DNA of 64,000 nucleotides. It comes from Frigoribacterium faeni. Its GTDB lineage: Bacteria; Actinomycetota; Actinomycetes; Actinomycetales; Microbacteriaceae. The translations under genes and the position numbers were made by a program. The stretch lies in the NCBI RefSeq assembly GCF_011761235.1, contig NZ_JAAOYW010000002.1:372001-436000 (forward strand). Reading direction: 5' to 3'. Numbering within the stretch: the stretch's first letter is position 1; each line of letters opens with the position of its first letter. This document shows positions 28,911 through 37,754 of the stretch, one piece after another. The notes below the pieces were generated by a model. That model ran no database searches and was not told where the DNA came from. It worked only from the letters and a program-made list of their open reading frames with translations.

Positions 28911-30230
28911 TCAGCGGCGCGCGCGGGCGACCAGCACGCGGTCCGTCACCACGACCGCGACGAGCACCACGGCCGCGACCACCACGTAGAGCAGCGGCAG
29001 CGTGTCGAGCCCCGACCCGTCGAGGACGAGGGCCCCGATCAGGGCCCCGCCGCCGATGCCGGTGTTGAACGCGGTCGTGTAGAACGCGCTCGCGATGTCG
29101 CGGTGCCGCTCCGGGCTGACCTGCAGCATCTTGGTCTGGAACAGCGGCGGCAGCGCCCCGAAGGTCACGCCCCAGACGACGAAGGCCACGAGGGAGGGGC
29201 CCGGCCGCCCCTCGAACAGCACCAGTGCCAGCACGGAGACCACCACGACGCCCACCCCGACGGGGATGCTGACGCGCGGGCGCTTGCCGAGGAACCACCC
29301 CACCATCAGCAGGCCGACGCCGCCGGCGATGCCGAAGGCGAAGAGCGCGACGCTGAGGCTCGACTCCGCGATGCCGGTCGAGCGCAGCAGGTACGGCGCG
29401 ATGTAGGTGAAGAACGAGTAGTGGCCGATCATGAAGACGGCCGTGATGACGCAGCTGAAGACGATGCCGAGCACCGACGGCGGCGGCAGGTGCCGCGACG
29501 CGACCGGCGTCGAGCCGGTCAGCGTCGGGACGCTCCCCGTCGCGGTCGCGGTGGCCGCAGGAGGCGCGTCGTGCGTCGACGGGACCGGCGGCAGCAGTCG
29601 CCACACGAGCACGGCGCCGAGCGCCATCGCCCCGGCGAGGATGCCGAACGCCGCGCGCCAGCCGAGCGCCTGGCCGAGGGCGGTGCCGAGCGGCACGCCG
29701 AGCACGAAGGCGAGGGTGCCGCCGCTCATCGCGACGGCGAGCGCGCGTCCGACCTGCTCACGGGGCACGAGGTGCGCCGCGTAGGCGCCCCCGATGGCCC
29801 AGAACATGCCGTGCGCGAGCCCGCCGAGCACCCGCGACGCGACGACGAGCTCGTAGGTCGGCGCGATCGCCGTGAGGGCCGCGCTGACGGCGAGCACGGT
29901 GATGAGGCCGACGACGACGAGGTGGCGGGGCAGCCTGCGGGTCAGGTGCGTCAGGCCGGTGCTCGTGAGCACGACGGTGAAGGCGAAGACGCTGACGAGC
30001 AGGCCGATGCTCGACTCGCTGACGCCGAGCTCGCCGCTCATCTCGGGCAGCAGGCCGGTCGGCAGCATCTCGCCCGAGATGCTGAGGAACGTCGCGACGG
30101 CGAGCGCGAGCAGGCCGGCGAGGGGGAACCTCGCCGGCGTCGAGGCGCGCCCCGCCGAGGAGGCGGTGGTCGGGGACGAGGAGGCGGTGGCGGAGGTCGT
30201 CGAGGGACGACCCTGGGGAGCAGGTGTCAT
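28911..30230 (-). CDS. MFS transporter, drug/sugar efflux (AraJ-like) type
   Basis: 439 aa, ATG start. Twelve hydrophobic segments. The first loop and helices (FLSISGEMLPTGLLPEMSGELGVSESSIGLLV) match the DHA1/AraJ-PbuE group of major facilitator exporters. A Ser/Thr/Ala-rich N-terminal tail (about 35 aa) and a Pro/Ala/Thr central loop are unusual but neutral. It probably exports small molecules by proton antiport; the substrate is unknown. Confidence 0.9.
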   Translation of the reverse strand: MTPAPQGRPSTTSATASSSPTTASSAGRASTPARFPLAGLLALAVATFLSISGEMLPTGLLPEMSGELGVSESSIGLLVSVFAFTVVLTSTGLTHLTRRLPRHLVVVGLITVLAVSAALTAIAPTYELVVASRVLGGLAHGMFWAIGGAYAAHLVPREQVGRALAVAMSGGTLAFVLGVPLGTALGQALGWRAAFGILAGAMALGAVLVWRLLPPVPSTHDAPPAATATATGSVPTLTGSTPVASRHLPPPSVLGIVFSCVITAVFMIGHYSFFTYIAPYLLRSTGIAESSLSVALFAFGIAGGVGLLMVGWFLGKRPRVSIPVGVGVVVVSVLALVLFEGRPGPSLVAFVVWGVTFGALPPLFQTKMLQVSPERHRDIASAFYTTAFNTGIGGGALIGALVLDGSGLDTLPLLYVVVAAVVLVAVVVTDRVLVARARR

Positions 30231-30390
30231 GAGGGGTCTCGGTCAGTCGGCGGGCGCCGTTCCCTCGACCCGCGGTGCCGCGGCGCCGGCAGCTCTGCTG
30301 CAGCGCCGGGAGGGCGGGGAGGATGGTGATCCCGACTGCGCGCTGTCGTGCACGCCCGGGGCCGCACGTGCCGCGCGACCGTCGTCGATC

Positions 30391-30963
30391 CTACCGGCCG
30401 CCCTCCGGGGGCGCCAGAGGAGGTGCGCCCGCAGCGGGTGCGCCCGCAGCAGGTGCGCCCGCAGCAGGTGCGCCCGCAGCGGGTGCGCCTCCGGCGGCTG
30501 CGCCGGGCGCCCGGTCGAAGCGCACCCCGGCGGGCTTCGACCGCTGCGCCAGCAGCACGAGCACGATGAACGAGACGACCGGCACGACCACGGCGACGAG
30601 CGCCCACCAGCCCGAGATGTCGGCGTCGTGCAGCCGCCGCACCGCGAGCGCCACCATCGGGGCGAGCGTGACGAGCGACCACACGGTCCAGACGACGACG
30701 GAGGCGCCGCCCACCGGCTGGCCGGAGGTGTCGTTCCACGAGAACACGGGCTGGGTGCCGAGCGGCCCCGGCCCGAACGGCCCCGTCGGCAGGCGCAGGC
30801 CCTGCGTCTGCCCCGTCAGCAGCGGCACCGCGAGCAGCAGCACGGCCGCGATGGCCATCTGCAGCAGCCACGTCCACCAGAACTCCGAGCGGCTGGCCCG
30901 CCCCGCGGTGGTGAGGTGGGCGACGGCCCGGGCCCAGGCGATCCAGGGCCGCGAGACGGGCAC
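30391..30963 (-). CDS. DUF805 membrane protein with Gly-Ala-Pro tail
   Basis: 190 aa from the GTG at 30963; the start is uncertain because there is no strong ribosome site and the frame is open upstream. DUF805 core: W-x-x-A followed by AGRASRSEFWWTWLL, then four hydrophobic segments and VRRLHDADISGWWALV. The C-terminus is a run of GAPAA repeats encoded by a 15-bp tandem repeat. Function unknown. Confidence 0.78.
   Translation of the reverse strand: MPVSRPWIAWARAVAHLTTAGRASRSEFWWTWLLQMAIAAVLLLAVPLLTGQTQGLRLPTGPFGPGPLGTQPVFSWNDTSGQPVGGASVVVWTVWSLVTLAPMVALAVRRLHDADISGWWALVAVVVPVVSFIVLVLLAQRSKPAGVRFDRAPGAAAGGAPAAGAPAAGAPAAGAPAAGAPPLAPPEGGR
30422..30481 (-). repeat. 15-bp tandem repeat in the DUF805 gene
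   Basis: Four copies of GGTGCGCCCGCAGC(G/A), plus a partial fifth. In frame they encode the repeating Gly-Ala-Pro-Ala-Ala tail. Confidence 0.9.
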
Positions 30964-31192
30964 GGGCCCGGCGACGGCGAGCGAGCGGGGCAGTGGGATG
31001 AGCGCGCCTCCTCGGGGCGGACGGCGCAGCCGTCGGGGTCTCGCGACGACCCGGTCGACGCCGTCGCCCCTCGACGCTAGCGAGGGCGGACCGCTCTGTC
31101 GAGGGCGCATCCCCGGCCCGCGGGCGCCGCGCAAGCGCGCCCCGTCGCGTCGTCCCAGGACGCTGCCCGGCACGGAGGCGCACCATGGAGGG

Positions 31193-31588
31193 GTGAGCAC
31201 GCCCGACGACAAGACCTGCCGCTCGTGCGGCCGCCGCATCGAGTGGCGCAAGAAGTGGGCGGCGAACTGGGACGAGGTCGCGTACTGCAGCGACGCGTGC
31301 CGTCGCCGCAAGGTGACCGCCCTCGACCGTCAGCTCGAGGAGCGCATCCGCGAGCTGCTCGCCGCGCGCGCCGCGACCTCGACCATCTGCCCCTCCGACG
31401 TCGCCCGCTCGATCGCCCCCGACGACGAGGCGGCCTGGCGGGACCTCATGGAGCCGGTCCGCCGTGCCGCACGTCGGCTCGTCGCGGCCGGCGAGGTCGA
31501 CATCACGCAGGGCGGCTCCGTCGTCGACCCGTCGACGGCGAAGGGCCCGATCCGCATCCGGAAGAGGCGCGCAGGAGGCGGCCGGTGA
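31193..31588 (+). CDS. DUF2256-DUF3253 protein
   Basis: 131 aa from the GTG at 31193; GGAGG is only about one base upstream, which is tight. The N-terminal zinc-binding DUF2256 part has CRSCGRRIEWRKKWAANWD and YCSDACRRRK (four Cys). The C-terminal winged-helix-like DUF3253 part has LLAARAATSTICPSDVARSI and MEPVRRAARRLVAAGEVDIT. Probably nucleic-acid binding. It is first in a three-gene operon with two DUF202 membrane proteins, each joined by a GTGA overlap. Confidence 0.87.
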   Translation: MSTPDDKTCRSCGRRIEWRKKWAANWDEVAYCSDACRRRKVTALDRQLEERIRELLAARAATSTICPSDVARSIAPDDEAAWRDLMEPVRRAARRLVAAGEVDITQGGSVVDPSTAKGPIRIRKRRAGGGR

Positions 31589-31959
31589 GCGACCGGGACC
31601 GCGACCGTCGGTTCCCCCGTCGCGTCTACGGCACGGGGCAGGAGCCCGACGTCCGGTTCAGCCTCGCCAACGAGCGCACGTTCCTCGCCTGGGTGCGCAC
31701 CGCCCTCGCCCTGGTCGCCGGCGGCGTCGCCCTCGAGGCGCTCGGCCTCGGCCTGCAGCCCGGGCTGCGGCTCGCCGCCTCCCTCGTGCTGATCGTGGCG
31801 GGCATCGCCGTTCCCGTGCAGGCCTGGGTCGGCTGGACCCGCACCGAGCGCGCCCTCCGCGCCGACCGGCCCCTGCCGTCGGCGCCCCTCACGCTGCCGC
31901 TCGTGGCCGCGGTCGCCGTCGCCGGGCTGCTCGTGCTGCTCGGGGTCGTGCTGGCGTGA
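31585..31959 (+). CDS. DUF202 (YidH-like) membrane protein
   Basis: 124 aa, GTG overlapping the previous stop. The DUF202 signature FSLANERTFLAWVRTALALV is followed by three membrane helices. Function unknown. The next gene is a paralogue of the same family. Confidence 0.9.
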   Translation: MSDRDRDRRFPRRVYGTGQEPDVRFSLANERTFLAWVRTALALVAGGVALEALGLGLQPGLRLAASLVLIVAGIAVPVQAWVGWTRTERALRADRPLPSAPLTLPLVAAVAVAGLLVLLGVVLA

Positions 31960-32366
31960 CCTCGGACGCCTCTCCGCTCGACCGCCCCTGGGACGCGGGC
32001 CTGCAGCCCGAGCGCACCGCCCTCGCCTGGCGCCGCACCGGGCTGGCGCTCACCGTGGGGTCGCTGATCGGGCTGCGCGTCCTGCCGGCCCTGCTCGGCC
32101 CGTCGGCCCTGGTGCTCGCCGGCGTCGGGGTCGTCGCCTCGCTGGCGGTGCTGGCGGCGGCGCACCGGCGGTACCGGCGGGTGCACCGCCTCCTCGTCTC
32201 GGCCCGGGACGCCGCGACCGACGACGCGGGCGGTGCGACCGGCTCGTCCGGCTCGTCCGACAGGGTGCCCACGACCGGGGGCGCGCTGCCCGCGGCGGTG
32301 GCGGCCCTCGCTCTGGCCGCCGGCGTCGCGGCGCTCGGCGTCGTGCTGGGCGTCGCGGCCGGCTGA
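31956..32366 (+). CDS. DUF202 membrane protein, second copy
   Basis: 136 aa, GTG overlapping the previous stop. LQPERTALAWRRTGLALTVG is the DUF202 motif, with three hydrophobic segments and a Ser/Gly-rich loop before the last one. The tandem pair of a YidH-like and a shorter DUF202 protein is a common arrangement and may form a heteromer. Confidence 0.9.
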   Translation: MTSDASPLDRPWDAGLQPERTALAWRRTGLALTVGSLIGLRVLPALLGPSALVLAGVGVVASLAVLAAAHRRYRRVHRLLVSARDAATDDAGGATGSSGSSDRVPTTGGALPAAVAALALAAGVAALGVVLGVAAG

Positions 32367-32384
32367 CCCGCGGCGGAGGGGTCG

Positions 32385-32903
32385 TCAGCGACGCACGTCG
32401 TGCAGGTGGTGCACCGGGTCGTGCACGAAGTAGCGGGCGAGCGTCTCGACCGTGAAGGCGGCGCCGTCGCTGCGGAGGCCGGTGCGGTGCACCTGGTCGG
32501 CGGGCACCTCCTCGAAGCGCCGGGCGACGACCTCGGCGGCGGCGAGCAGGTCGTCGGAGACGGCGGCCGGGTCCTGGCCGGCGTAGTCGTCGGCGACGGC
32601 CGTGGCGTCCTGGTCCCAGTTCGCGAAGGCGGGGGCGTCCTGCTCGAGCATCAGCACGAGGCGCCCGTCGAAGACGCGGAACACGTCGCGCACGTGGGCC
32701 GCGTACTCGAGCGGCGACCACGTCGCGTCGTCGGGCCGCTCGCGGACGTCGGCGCGGCGCAGCTCGGCCGGCCAGGCCGCGGCGTTCGCGCGGACGAGGC
32801 CCGGCACGTCGCCGAGGCCCACCGCGGCGGAGTCGTACCCGCACTCGGGGCAGCGCTCGTCGAGCACCCAGGTCCAGTTCTTCGTGTCGGGGACGATCGG
32901 CAT
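32385..32903 (-). CDS. DinB-family protein
   Basis: 172 aa from the ATG at 32903 (MPIVPDTKNWTWVLDERCPE). Four-helix DinB fold with likely metal ligands in SPLEYAAHVRDVF and in the C-terminal HDPVHHLHDVRR, where an H-x-x-H pattern is kept. The N-terminal CPECGYD resembles a small metal-binding addition. Actinobacterial relatives include mycothiol-dependent enzymes; here the reaction is unknown. Confidence 0.87.
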   Translation of the reverse strand: MPIVPDTKNWTWVLDERCPECGYDSAAVGLGDVPGLVRANAAAWPAELRRADVRERPDDATWSPLEYAAHVRDVFRVFDGRLVLMLEQDAPAFANWDQDATAVADDYAGQDPAAVSDDLLAAAEVVARRFEEVPADQVHRTGLRSDGAAFTVETLARYFVHDPVHHLHDVRR

Positions 32904-33035
32904 GCCCCGACCGTAGCCAGGAGCCGAGGAGGCACGCGAGACGGATCCTGCCGACCTGCGTCGAGCGACCGCCACGGTCCGCGGCGCGGGGCGGCGGGCG
33001 GCGGCGGGCGGCTCGACGGGCTCCGGGCCCTGTCC

Positions 33036-33041
33036 TAGGAT
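33036..33041 (+). promoter_or_regulatory. -10 box of the LysM gene
   Basis: TAGGAT 18 bases before the ATG, with GGAGGGGGG in between. The transcript would have a very short leader. Confidence 0.45.
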
Positions 33042-33058
33042 CGCCCGGAGGGGGGAAC

Positions 33059-34270
33059 ATGAACGACGATCACGACCGGACGACGCCGGGGCCCGACGAC
33101 CAAGGCCATGCCGACCAGGGCGGTGCCGCGTCCGACCGGACGCCGACGAGCGCAGGGGCCACGGACGCCGCGGCCGGCGCCGGCCCGCGACTGGTGCCCT
33201 GGACGCACCGCCCCACGACCGGGGAGGGCGCGACCGGGCCGGCCGCCGCCTCCTCGGGGACGGCCGCGACCGGCGCCGACACGGGCGCCCACACCGGCGC
33301 CGTGCCGACGGACGACGTCGACGACGACGAGCCCGGGCGACGCGGCATGCGTCCTGCCGCCGTGGTCGCGGTGGTCGGCGGGGCCGCGGTCGTCGCGGTC
33401 GTGCTCGGCACCGTCCTCGCCTTCAGCGGCGGGGGCCCGCTCGCCGCGGGCGCCCCCGCGGCGACGTCGGAGCCCGCCACGACGACCTCGACGAGCGCGC
33501 GCGCGGCCAGCACGGCGAGCGCCACGCCCAGCACGACCCCGAGCCCCACGCCGTCCGAGGCCCCGTCGCAGCGCCCCGCGACCCCGCCCCCGGCGGAGGC
33601 GGCCGAGGAGGCGCCGTACGTCACGCCGATCGCGGCCGGCACGGTCGTGGCCGAGGACGACGTCCGTTCCCCGAAGGGCAGCATCTCGTTCCACTACCGC
33701 GTGGTGGCGACGGGGAACGGCGACTTCACGACGGACGTGTCGGGCTTCACCTCGACGCTGCCCGTCTCGGTGCAGGCGTCGTTCTTCGAGATCGCCCCGG
33801 CGGTGGGCGACGGGCTCACGTCGTCGGGCGGCGGCCCGATGCTGCTCGGCGGCCCGACGAGCTCGCCGGTCTCGGTGTCGACCCCGCTGCCGATCGGGCA
33901 GCCCTCGTACCTGCGCAGCCTCGTCGTCTCGACGGCCGAGGCCCCGGTCGACGCCCCGGTCGAGATCGGCACCGGCAAGGTGCTCGCCGTGGCCGACGTG
34001 CCGTGGGCGGTGCCGGCGCGGGCGACGAACATCGCCCCGGTCGACAGCGGCGCGACCTCGTTCGCGGGCGGCGAGGTGACCGCGACCACCGCCTCCGGCG
34101 CGCCGAAGCGCTACCAGGTCGCGAGCGGCGACCTGACCGACGTCGTCGCGCAGCGCTTCGGCATCTCGGTCTCGGCCCTCATCTACCTCAACCAGGGCCT
34201 CGAGGTGCTCGACGCCGAGCAGCACCTGCTCGAGGGCACGACGCTGCTGCTCGACCCGGACAGCCTGTAG
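33059..34270 (+). CDS. single-pass membrane protein with C-terminal LysM domain
   Basis: 403 aa, ATG with a strong GGAGGGGGG site. Long hydrophilic cytoplasmic N-terminus, one membrane segment (about 99-122) and a Thr/Ser/Pro-rich linker typical of wall-spanning regions. A beta-rich module follows, then one LysM domain at the end (YQVASGDLTDVVAQRFGISV...IYLNQGLEVL...LLEGTTLLL). LysM binds peptidoglycan, so the protein probably links membrane and wall. No catalytic domain is seen. Confidence 0.85.
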   Translation: MNDDHDRTTPGPDDQGHADQGGAASDRTPTSAGATDAAAGAGPRLVPWTHRPTTGEGATGPAAASSGTAATGADTGAHTGAVPTDDVDDDEPGRRGMRPAAVVAVVGGAAVVAVVLGTVLAFSGGGPLAAGAPAATSEPATTTSTSARAASTASATPSTTPSPTPSEAPSQRPATPPPAEAAEEAPYVTPIAAGTVVAEDDVRSPKGSISFHYRVVATGNGDFTTDVSGFTSTLPVSVQASFFEIAPAVGDGLTSSGGGPMLLGGPTSSPVSVSTPLPIGQPSYLRSLVVSTAEAPVDAPVEIGTGKVLAVADVPWAVPARATNIAPVDSGATSFAGGEVTATTASGAPKRYQVASGDLTDVVAQRFGISVSALIYLNQGLEVLDAEQHLLEGTTLLLDPDSL

Positions 34271-34285
34271 GGGGAGCGGCGCGCG

Positions 34286-35182
34286 TCAGCCCTTGACGGC
34301 GCCGCCCCCGAGCCCGGCCGCCAGGTACTTGCGGGCGAAGACGGCGATGAGCACGATCGGGACGACGAGCGCGATGCTCGCCGCGGCCAGGGTCTGGTAG
34401 GTCGAGACGTCGTCCGCGCCCTTCTGCGCGGCGATGAAGACCGGGATCGTGACGGCCCGGTTCTGGGTGAGCGTCAGCGCGACCAGGTACTCCTGGAACG
34501 CCACGAGCAGCGTGAAGACGCCGGCCGTGACGAGCCCGGGGCCCATGAGCGGCACGATGACGCGGCGGAACGCCCCGAAGCGGCTGCAGCCGTCGATCAT
34601 GGCGGCCTCGTCGAGCTCGGTGGGCACGTCGCGGAAGAACCCGACGAGCAGCAGCAGCGTGAACGGCATGTTGACGGCCACGAGCGCCGCGACGAGCGCG
34701 ATGTTCGTGTCGTAGATGCCGAGGGCCTGCGACATCTCGTAGAAGGGCAGCACGACCGCGAAGCGCGGGATCGTGCGCAGCACGACCGCGAGCACCAGCA
34801 GGATCGGGCCGACGACGCCCGCGTAGCGCGCGAACGCGTAGGCGGCCGGCGCGCCCACGGCGAGCGCCACGACGACGGTGAGCACGGCCACGACGAAGGT
34901 GTTGACGAGGACGGCGGCGAAGCGCGTGCCGCGCCAGAGGTCGACGAACGCGTCGAGGCGCGGCTCGAACACCCAGGTCGGCGGGTTCGTGAAGGCGTCC
35001 TGGAACGGCTTGATCGCGGTCAGCAGGGCCCAGAGGAACGGGCTCAGCGAGACGAGGACGACCACGATCAGCGCGGCGGCGGCGAGGGCCCCGCCGATCC
35101 GCTCGCGACGGCGGCGCTCGAGCGCGGCGGGCCGCAGGTCGGCGCCCGGTCGGCGGGCGGGGATACGGGTGGCGGTGCTCAT
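34286..35182 (-). CDS. ABC sugar/polyol transporter permease (MalG type)
   Basis: 298 aa, ATG overlapping the previous permease stop (ATGA). Six membrane helices. The EAA loop is ELDEAAMIDGCSRFGAFRRVIVP and its Gly, with FLWALLTAIKPFQDAF near the N-terminus as in MalG/UgpE proteins. Last gene of the minus-strand unit SBP-permease-permease. No ATPase gene follows, so the importer probably borrows a shared MsmK/MsiK-type ATPase. Confidence 0.93.
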   Translation of the reverse strand: MSTATRIPARRPGADLRPAALERRRRERIGGALAAAALIVVVLVSLSPFLWALLTAIKPFQDAFTNPPTWVFEPRLDAFVDLWRGTRFAAVLVNTFVVAVLTVVVALAVGAPAAYAFARYAGVVGPILLVLAVVLRTIPRFAVVLPFYEMSQALGIYDTNIALVAALVAVNMPFTLLLLVGFFRDVPTELDEAAMIDGCSRFGAFRRVIVPLMGPGLVTAGVFTLLVAFQEYLVALTLTQNRAVTIPVFIAAQKGADDVSTYQTLAAASIALVVPIVLIAVFARKYLAAGLGGGAVKG

Positions 35183-36042
35183 GCGGCTCGGGCGCCCTTC
35201 CAGGTCTGACGGAGGAACGGGATGAGCAGCAGCAGCGTGATGACGATGGTCACGACGTTGACCGCGCTGGCGACGCCGAGGCGGTACGACTCGGCGAGGG
35301 CCACCTGGTAGACGAACGCCATGAGCGACTCGGTGCCCACGGTGCTCGCCGCGGGCGTGATGATGCGGATCGAGTCGAAGACCTTGAGGCTGTCCATGAT
35401 GCTGATGAGCGTCACGAACGAGATCAGCGGCGCGAGCAGCGGCAGGATCATGTAGCGCTGGCGCTGCCACCAGTTCGCCCCGTCGAGCTGGGCGGCCTCG
35501 AGGGGCTCCTCGGGCAGCGTCTGCAGGCCCGCGAGCAGCACGAGGATGACGAACGGCGTCTCGTGCCAGAGGGCGTGCAGGCCGATCAGCGTGCGGGCCG
35601 GGCCGGTCTCGGTCAGCCAGTCGACGTGGACGCCGACCACGGCGAGCAGCTGGTTGACGACGCCGCCGAAGACGTCGTTGAAGAGCCACGAGAAGTTGAG
35701 GGCGCCGATGACCGTGGGCACGACGTAGCTCGCCATGAGCAGGCCGAGGATCACCATGCGCCCCCGTCGCACGCGCGCGAGCAGCAGGGCGATGGCGTAG
35801 CCCAGCACGAGCTTCGCGGCGGTGACGACGAGCGTGTAGCCGACCGTGAACGCGGCGACCCTGCCGAACCGTTCGTCGGAGAAGATCTCGACGTAGTTGT
35901 CGAGGCCGTTGAAGACACCGGGCTGGCCGACGGGGACGTTCTGGAAGCTCCAGACGACGGTGGTGACCAGCGGCACGATGAGCAGTCCGCCCATCAGCAC
36001 GACCGCCGGAGCGGTGAACGCTGCGAATTCCTTGGCTTTCAT
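35179..36042 (-). CDS. ABC sugar/polyol transporter permease (MalF type)
   Basis: 287 aa from the ATG at 36042 (AGGAC a few bases upstream). Six helices. EAA loop PEEPLEAAQLDGANWWQRQRYMILP, where the usual E-A-A-x-x-D-G pattern is kept. Partner of the MalG-type permease. A long hairpin separates it from the upstream binding-protein gene. Confidence 0.93.
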   Translation of the reverse strand: MKAKEFAAFTAPAVVLMGGLLIVPLVTTVVWSFQNVPVGQPGVFNGLDNYVEIFSDERFGRVAAFTVGYTLVVTAAKLVLGYAIALLLARVRRGRMVILGLLMASYVVPTVIGALNFSWLFNDVFGGVVNQLLAVVGVHVDWLTETGPARTLIGLHALWHETPFVILVLLAGLQTLPEEPLEAAQLDGANWWQRQRYMILPLLAPLISFVTLISIMDSLKVFDSIRIITPAASTVGTESLMAFVYQVALAESYRLGVASAVNVVTIVITLLLLIPFLRQTWKGARAA

Positions 36043-36104
36043 GAGGTCCTGACGCGGACGGGGCACGGGCGCCGCAGGGCGCGTGCCGAGGAGGACGAGG
36101 GAGA

Positions 36105-36147
36105 GCCGGAGGTGCGGTGCAGGTCGGACCTGCACCGCACCTCCGGC
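36105..36147 (-). terminator. hairpin between binding-protein and permease genes
   Basis: Perfect 21-bp arms around a single G (GCCGGAGGTGCGGTGCAGGT... and its complement); as RNA about 19 pairs with a short loop. It starts 7 bases after the binding-protein stop. Likely to protect that message and reduce read-through, giving excess binding protein. Confidence 0.75.
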
Positions 36148-36153
36148 CGTCGA

Positions 36154-37491
36154 TCAGGGCGCGAAGCCGGCCGACGCGACCGCCGAGACGGCGGCCGCCT
36201 GCAGCTGCGCGGCACCGTCGGCCGAGCTGATCTCGCCGTTGACGACGCGGGCCAGGACCGGGGCCATGGCGGCGTAGACGTCGGACATGTAGGGCACCTG
36301 CGGCAGCCCGTTGGGGTTCGCGCCCTCGAGCACGTCGCGCGCGGCCTTCTCGAAGGGCAGGTCGGCGGCCTGGGCCTGCGTGGTGCGGGCCGGGATGGTC
36401 GCGGCGGCGGCCTCCTCGGCAGCATCCGCGCCCGTGGCCACGCCCAGCAGGTCGAACAGCAGGTCGTCGTCGACCGTCGAGTTGGCGGCGAGCGACAGGC
36501 CGTCGACCGACAGGCTGGTGGCGGGCGTGCCGCCCTCCTTCACCGACGGGGGCACGGCGAAGGCGAAGTTGTCGAACTGGTCCGTCTGGCCCTCGTCGAG
36601 CAGCGCCGAGACGCGGCCCGCGAAGAGCATCGACATGGCCGCCTGGCCGGTCTGCAGCTGCGTGATGACCTCGGGCGACGACCACGACGTCGACTGCGTG
36701 CTCATCTGCTGGTAGGTGGCGCGCATCGCGTCGAGCGCGGCGATCGACTCGGGGGTGTCGAGCGAGGGGACGGCCGTGTCGCCCTCGAACCACGAGCCGC
36801 CGAGCGAGCCGAGGTACTGGTTGTACGAGGTGGTGGTGTCGCCCGCGGCGTTGAACGGCAGGGCGAGGGGGTTCTCCATGTCGGTCTCGGCACGGATGGT
36901 GTCGGCCGCGGCGTACATCTCGTCGAACGTGGTCGGCACCTTGAGGCCGAGGTCGTCGAAGACGTCCTGGCGGTAGACGAAGATGACGGTGCCCCAGAAC
37001 GTCGGCAGGGCGTACTGCTGGCCGTCGTACTGCAGGGCGGCGAGCAGCTCGGGGTCGATGTCGTCGATCGCCAGGTCGTCGCCCTTCGCGTCGATCTGGT
37101 CGTCGAGGGGCTGGATCCAGTCGCGCTCGGCGTAGAGCGGCAGCACGAGGCCGTAGACCTCGACCATGTCGTAGCTGGCCTGGTCGCCCGACAGGGACTG
37201 GACGGCCCGCTGGCTCTGGCCCGAGAAGTCGGTCGTCGGGGCGTTCACGGTGAGGTTCCCGCCCGTGCAGCCGGTCGCGATGGCGTCTGAGAAGGGGTTC
37301 GTCGACGGGCTGTTGTACGACAGCACGTTGACCGTCGTGGCGCTGTCGGGCTGCGGGACGTCGCAGGCGACGCCCGCTCCGCCGACGTCGGCTCCGGCGC
37401 CGCACGCGGTCAGGAGGGCCGTCGTCGACAGCGCCAGGGCGCCGAGCAGGAGGCGGCGGGTACGCGCAGGGGTGCGCAGGGGAAGTGTCAT
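36154..37491 (-). CDS. ABC transporter sugar/polyol-binding lipoprotein
   Basis: 445 aa, ATG with GAGGACA just upstream. Lipobox LLTAC (Cys30). Family 1 (MalE-like) binding-protein features: DMVEVYGLVLPLYAERDWIQ, ALPTFWGTVIFVYRQDVF, a conserved hinge FDEMYAAADTI and MSMLFAGRVSALL. It captures the substrate outside the cell for the two permeases. The polyol cluster next door suggests a polyol or its glycoside, but that is inference. Confidence 0.93.
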   Translation of the reverse strand: MTLPLRTPARTRRLLLGALALSTTALLTACGAGADVGGAGVACDVPQPDSATTVNVLSYNSPSTNPFSDAIATGCTGGNLTVNAPTTDFSGQSQRAVQSLSGDQASYDMVEVYGLVLPLYAERDWIQPLDDQIDAKGDDLAIDDIDPELLAALQYDGQQYALPTFWGTVIFVYRQDVFDDLGLKVPTTFDEMYAAADTIRAETDMENPLALPFNAAGDTTTSYNQYLGSLGGSWFEGDTAVPSLDTPESIAALDAMRATYQQMSTQSTSWSSPEVITQLQTGQAAMSMLFAGRVSALLDEGQTDQFDNFAFAVPPSVKEGGTPATSLSVDGLSLAANSTVDDDLLFDLLGVATGADAAEEAAAATIPARTTQAQAADLPFEKAARDVLEGANPNGLPQVPYMSDVYAAMAPVLARVVNGEISSADGAAQLQAAAVSAVASAGFAP

Positions 37492-37754
37492 GGAGTGTCC
37501 TCGGAAACAGATGGAGCCCTGTTCGGGGCATGGATTCCCTGCACCACTGACCGACCTGCCGGAGCTGTCACTCATGGGAGTCGTGACCAGGGCAAGCGCT
37601 CGACGGAACAAGAGGGTGTGCCTCACGCGGGGCGGCGGGAGGGCACTGCGGCTGGGGCTCGCGGCGGACGTGACGTCCACCGCCATCCTGGCCCACCCGA
37701 CGCGGCTTGTCCGGGCCGACCCGAGGGCCCGTCGTCGCGGCCCGGCCTCCCGCC

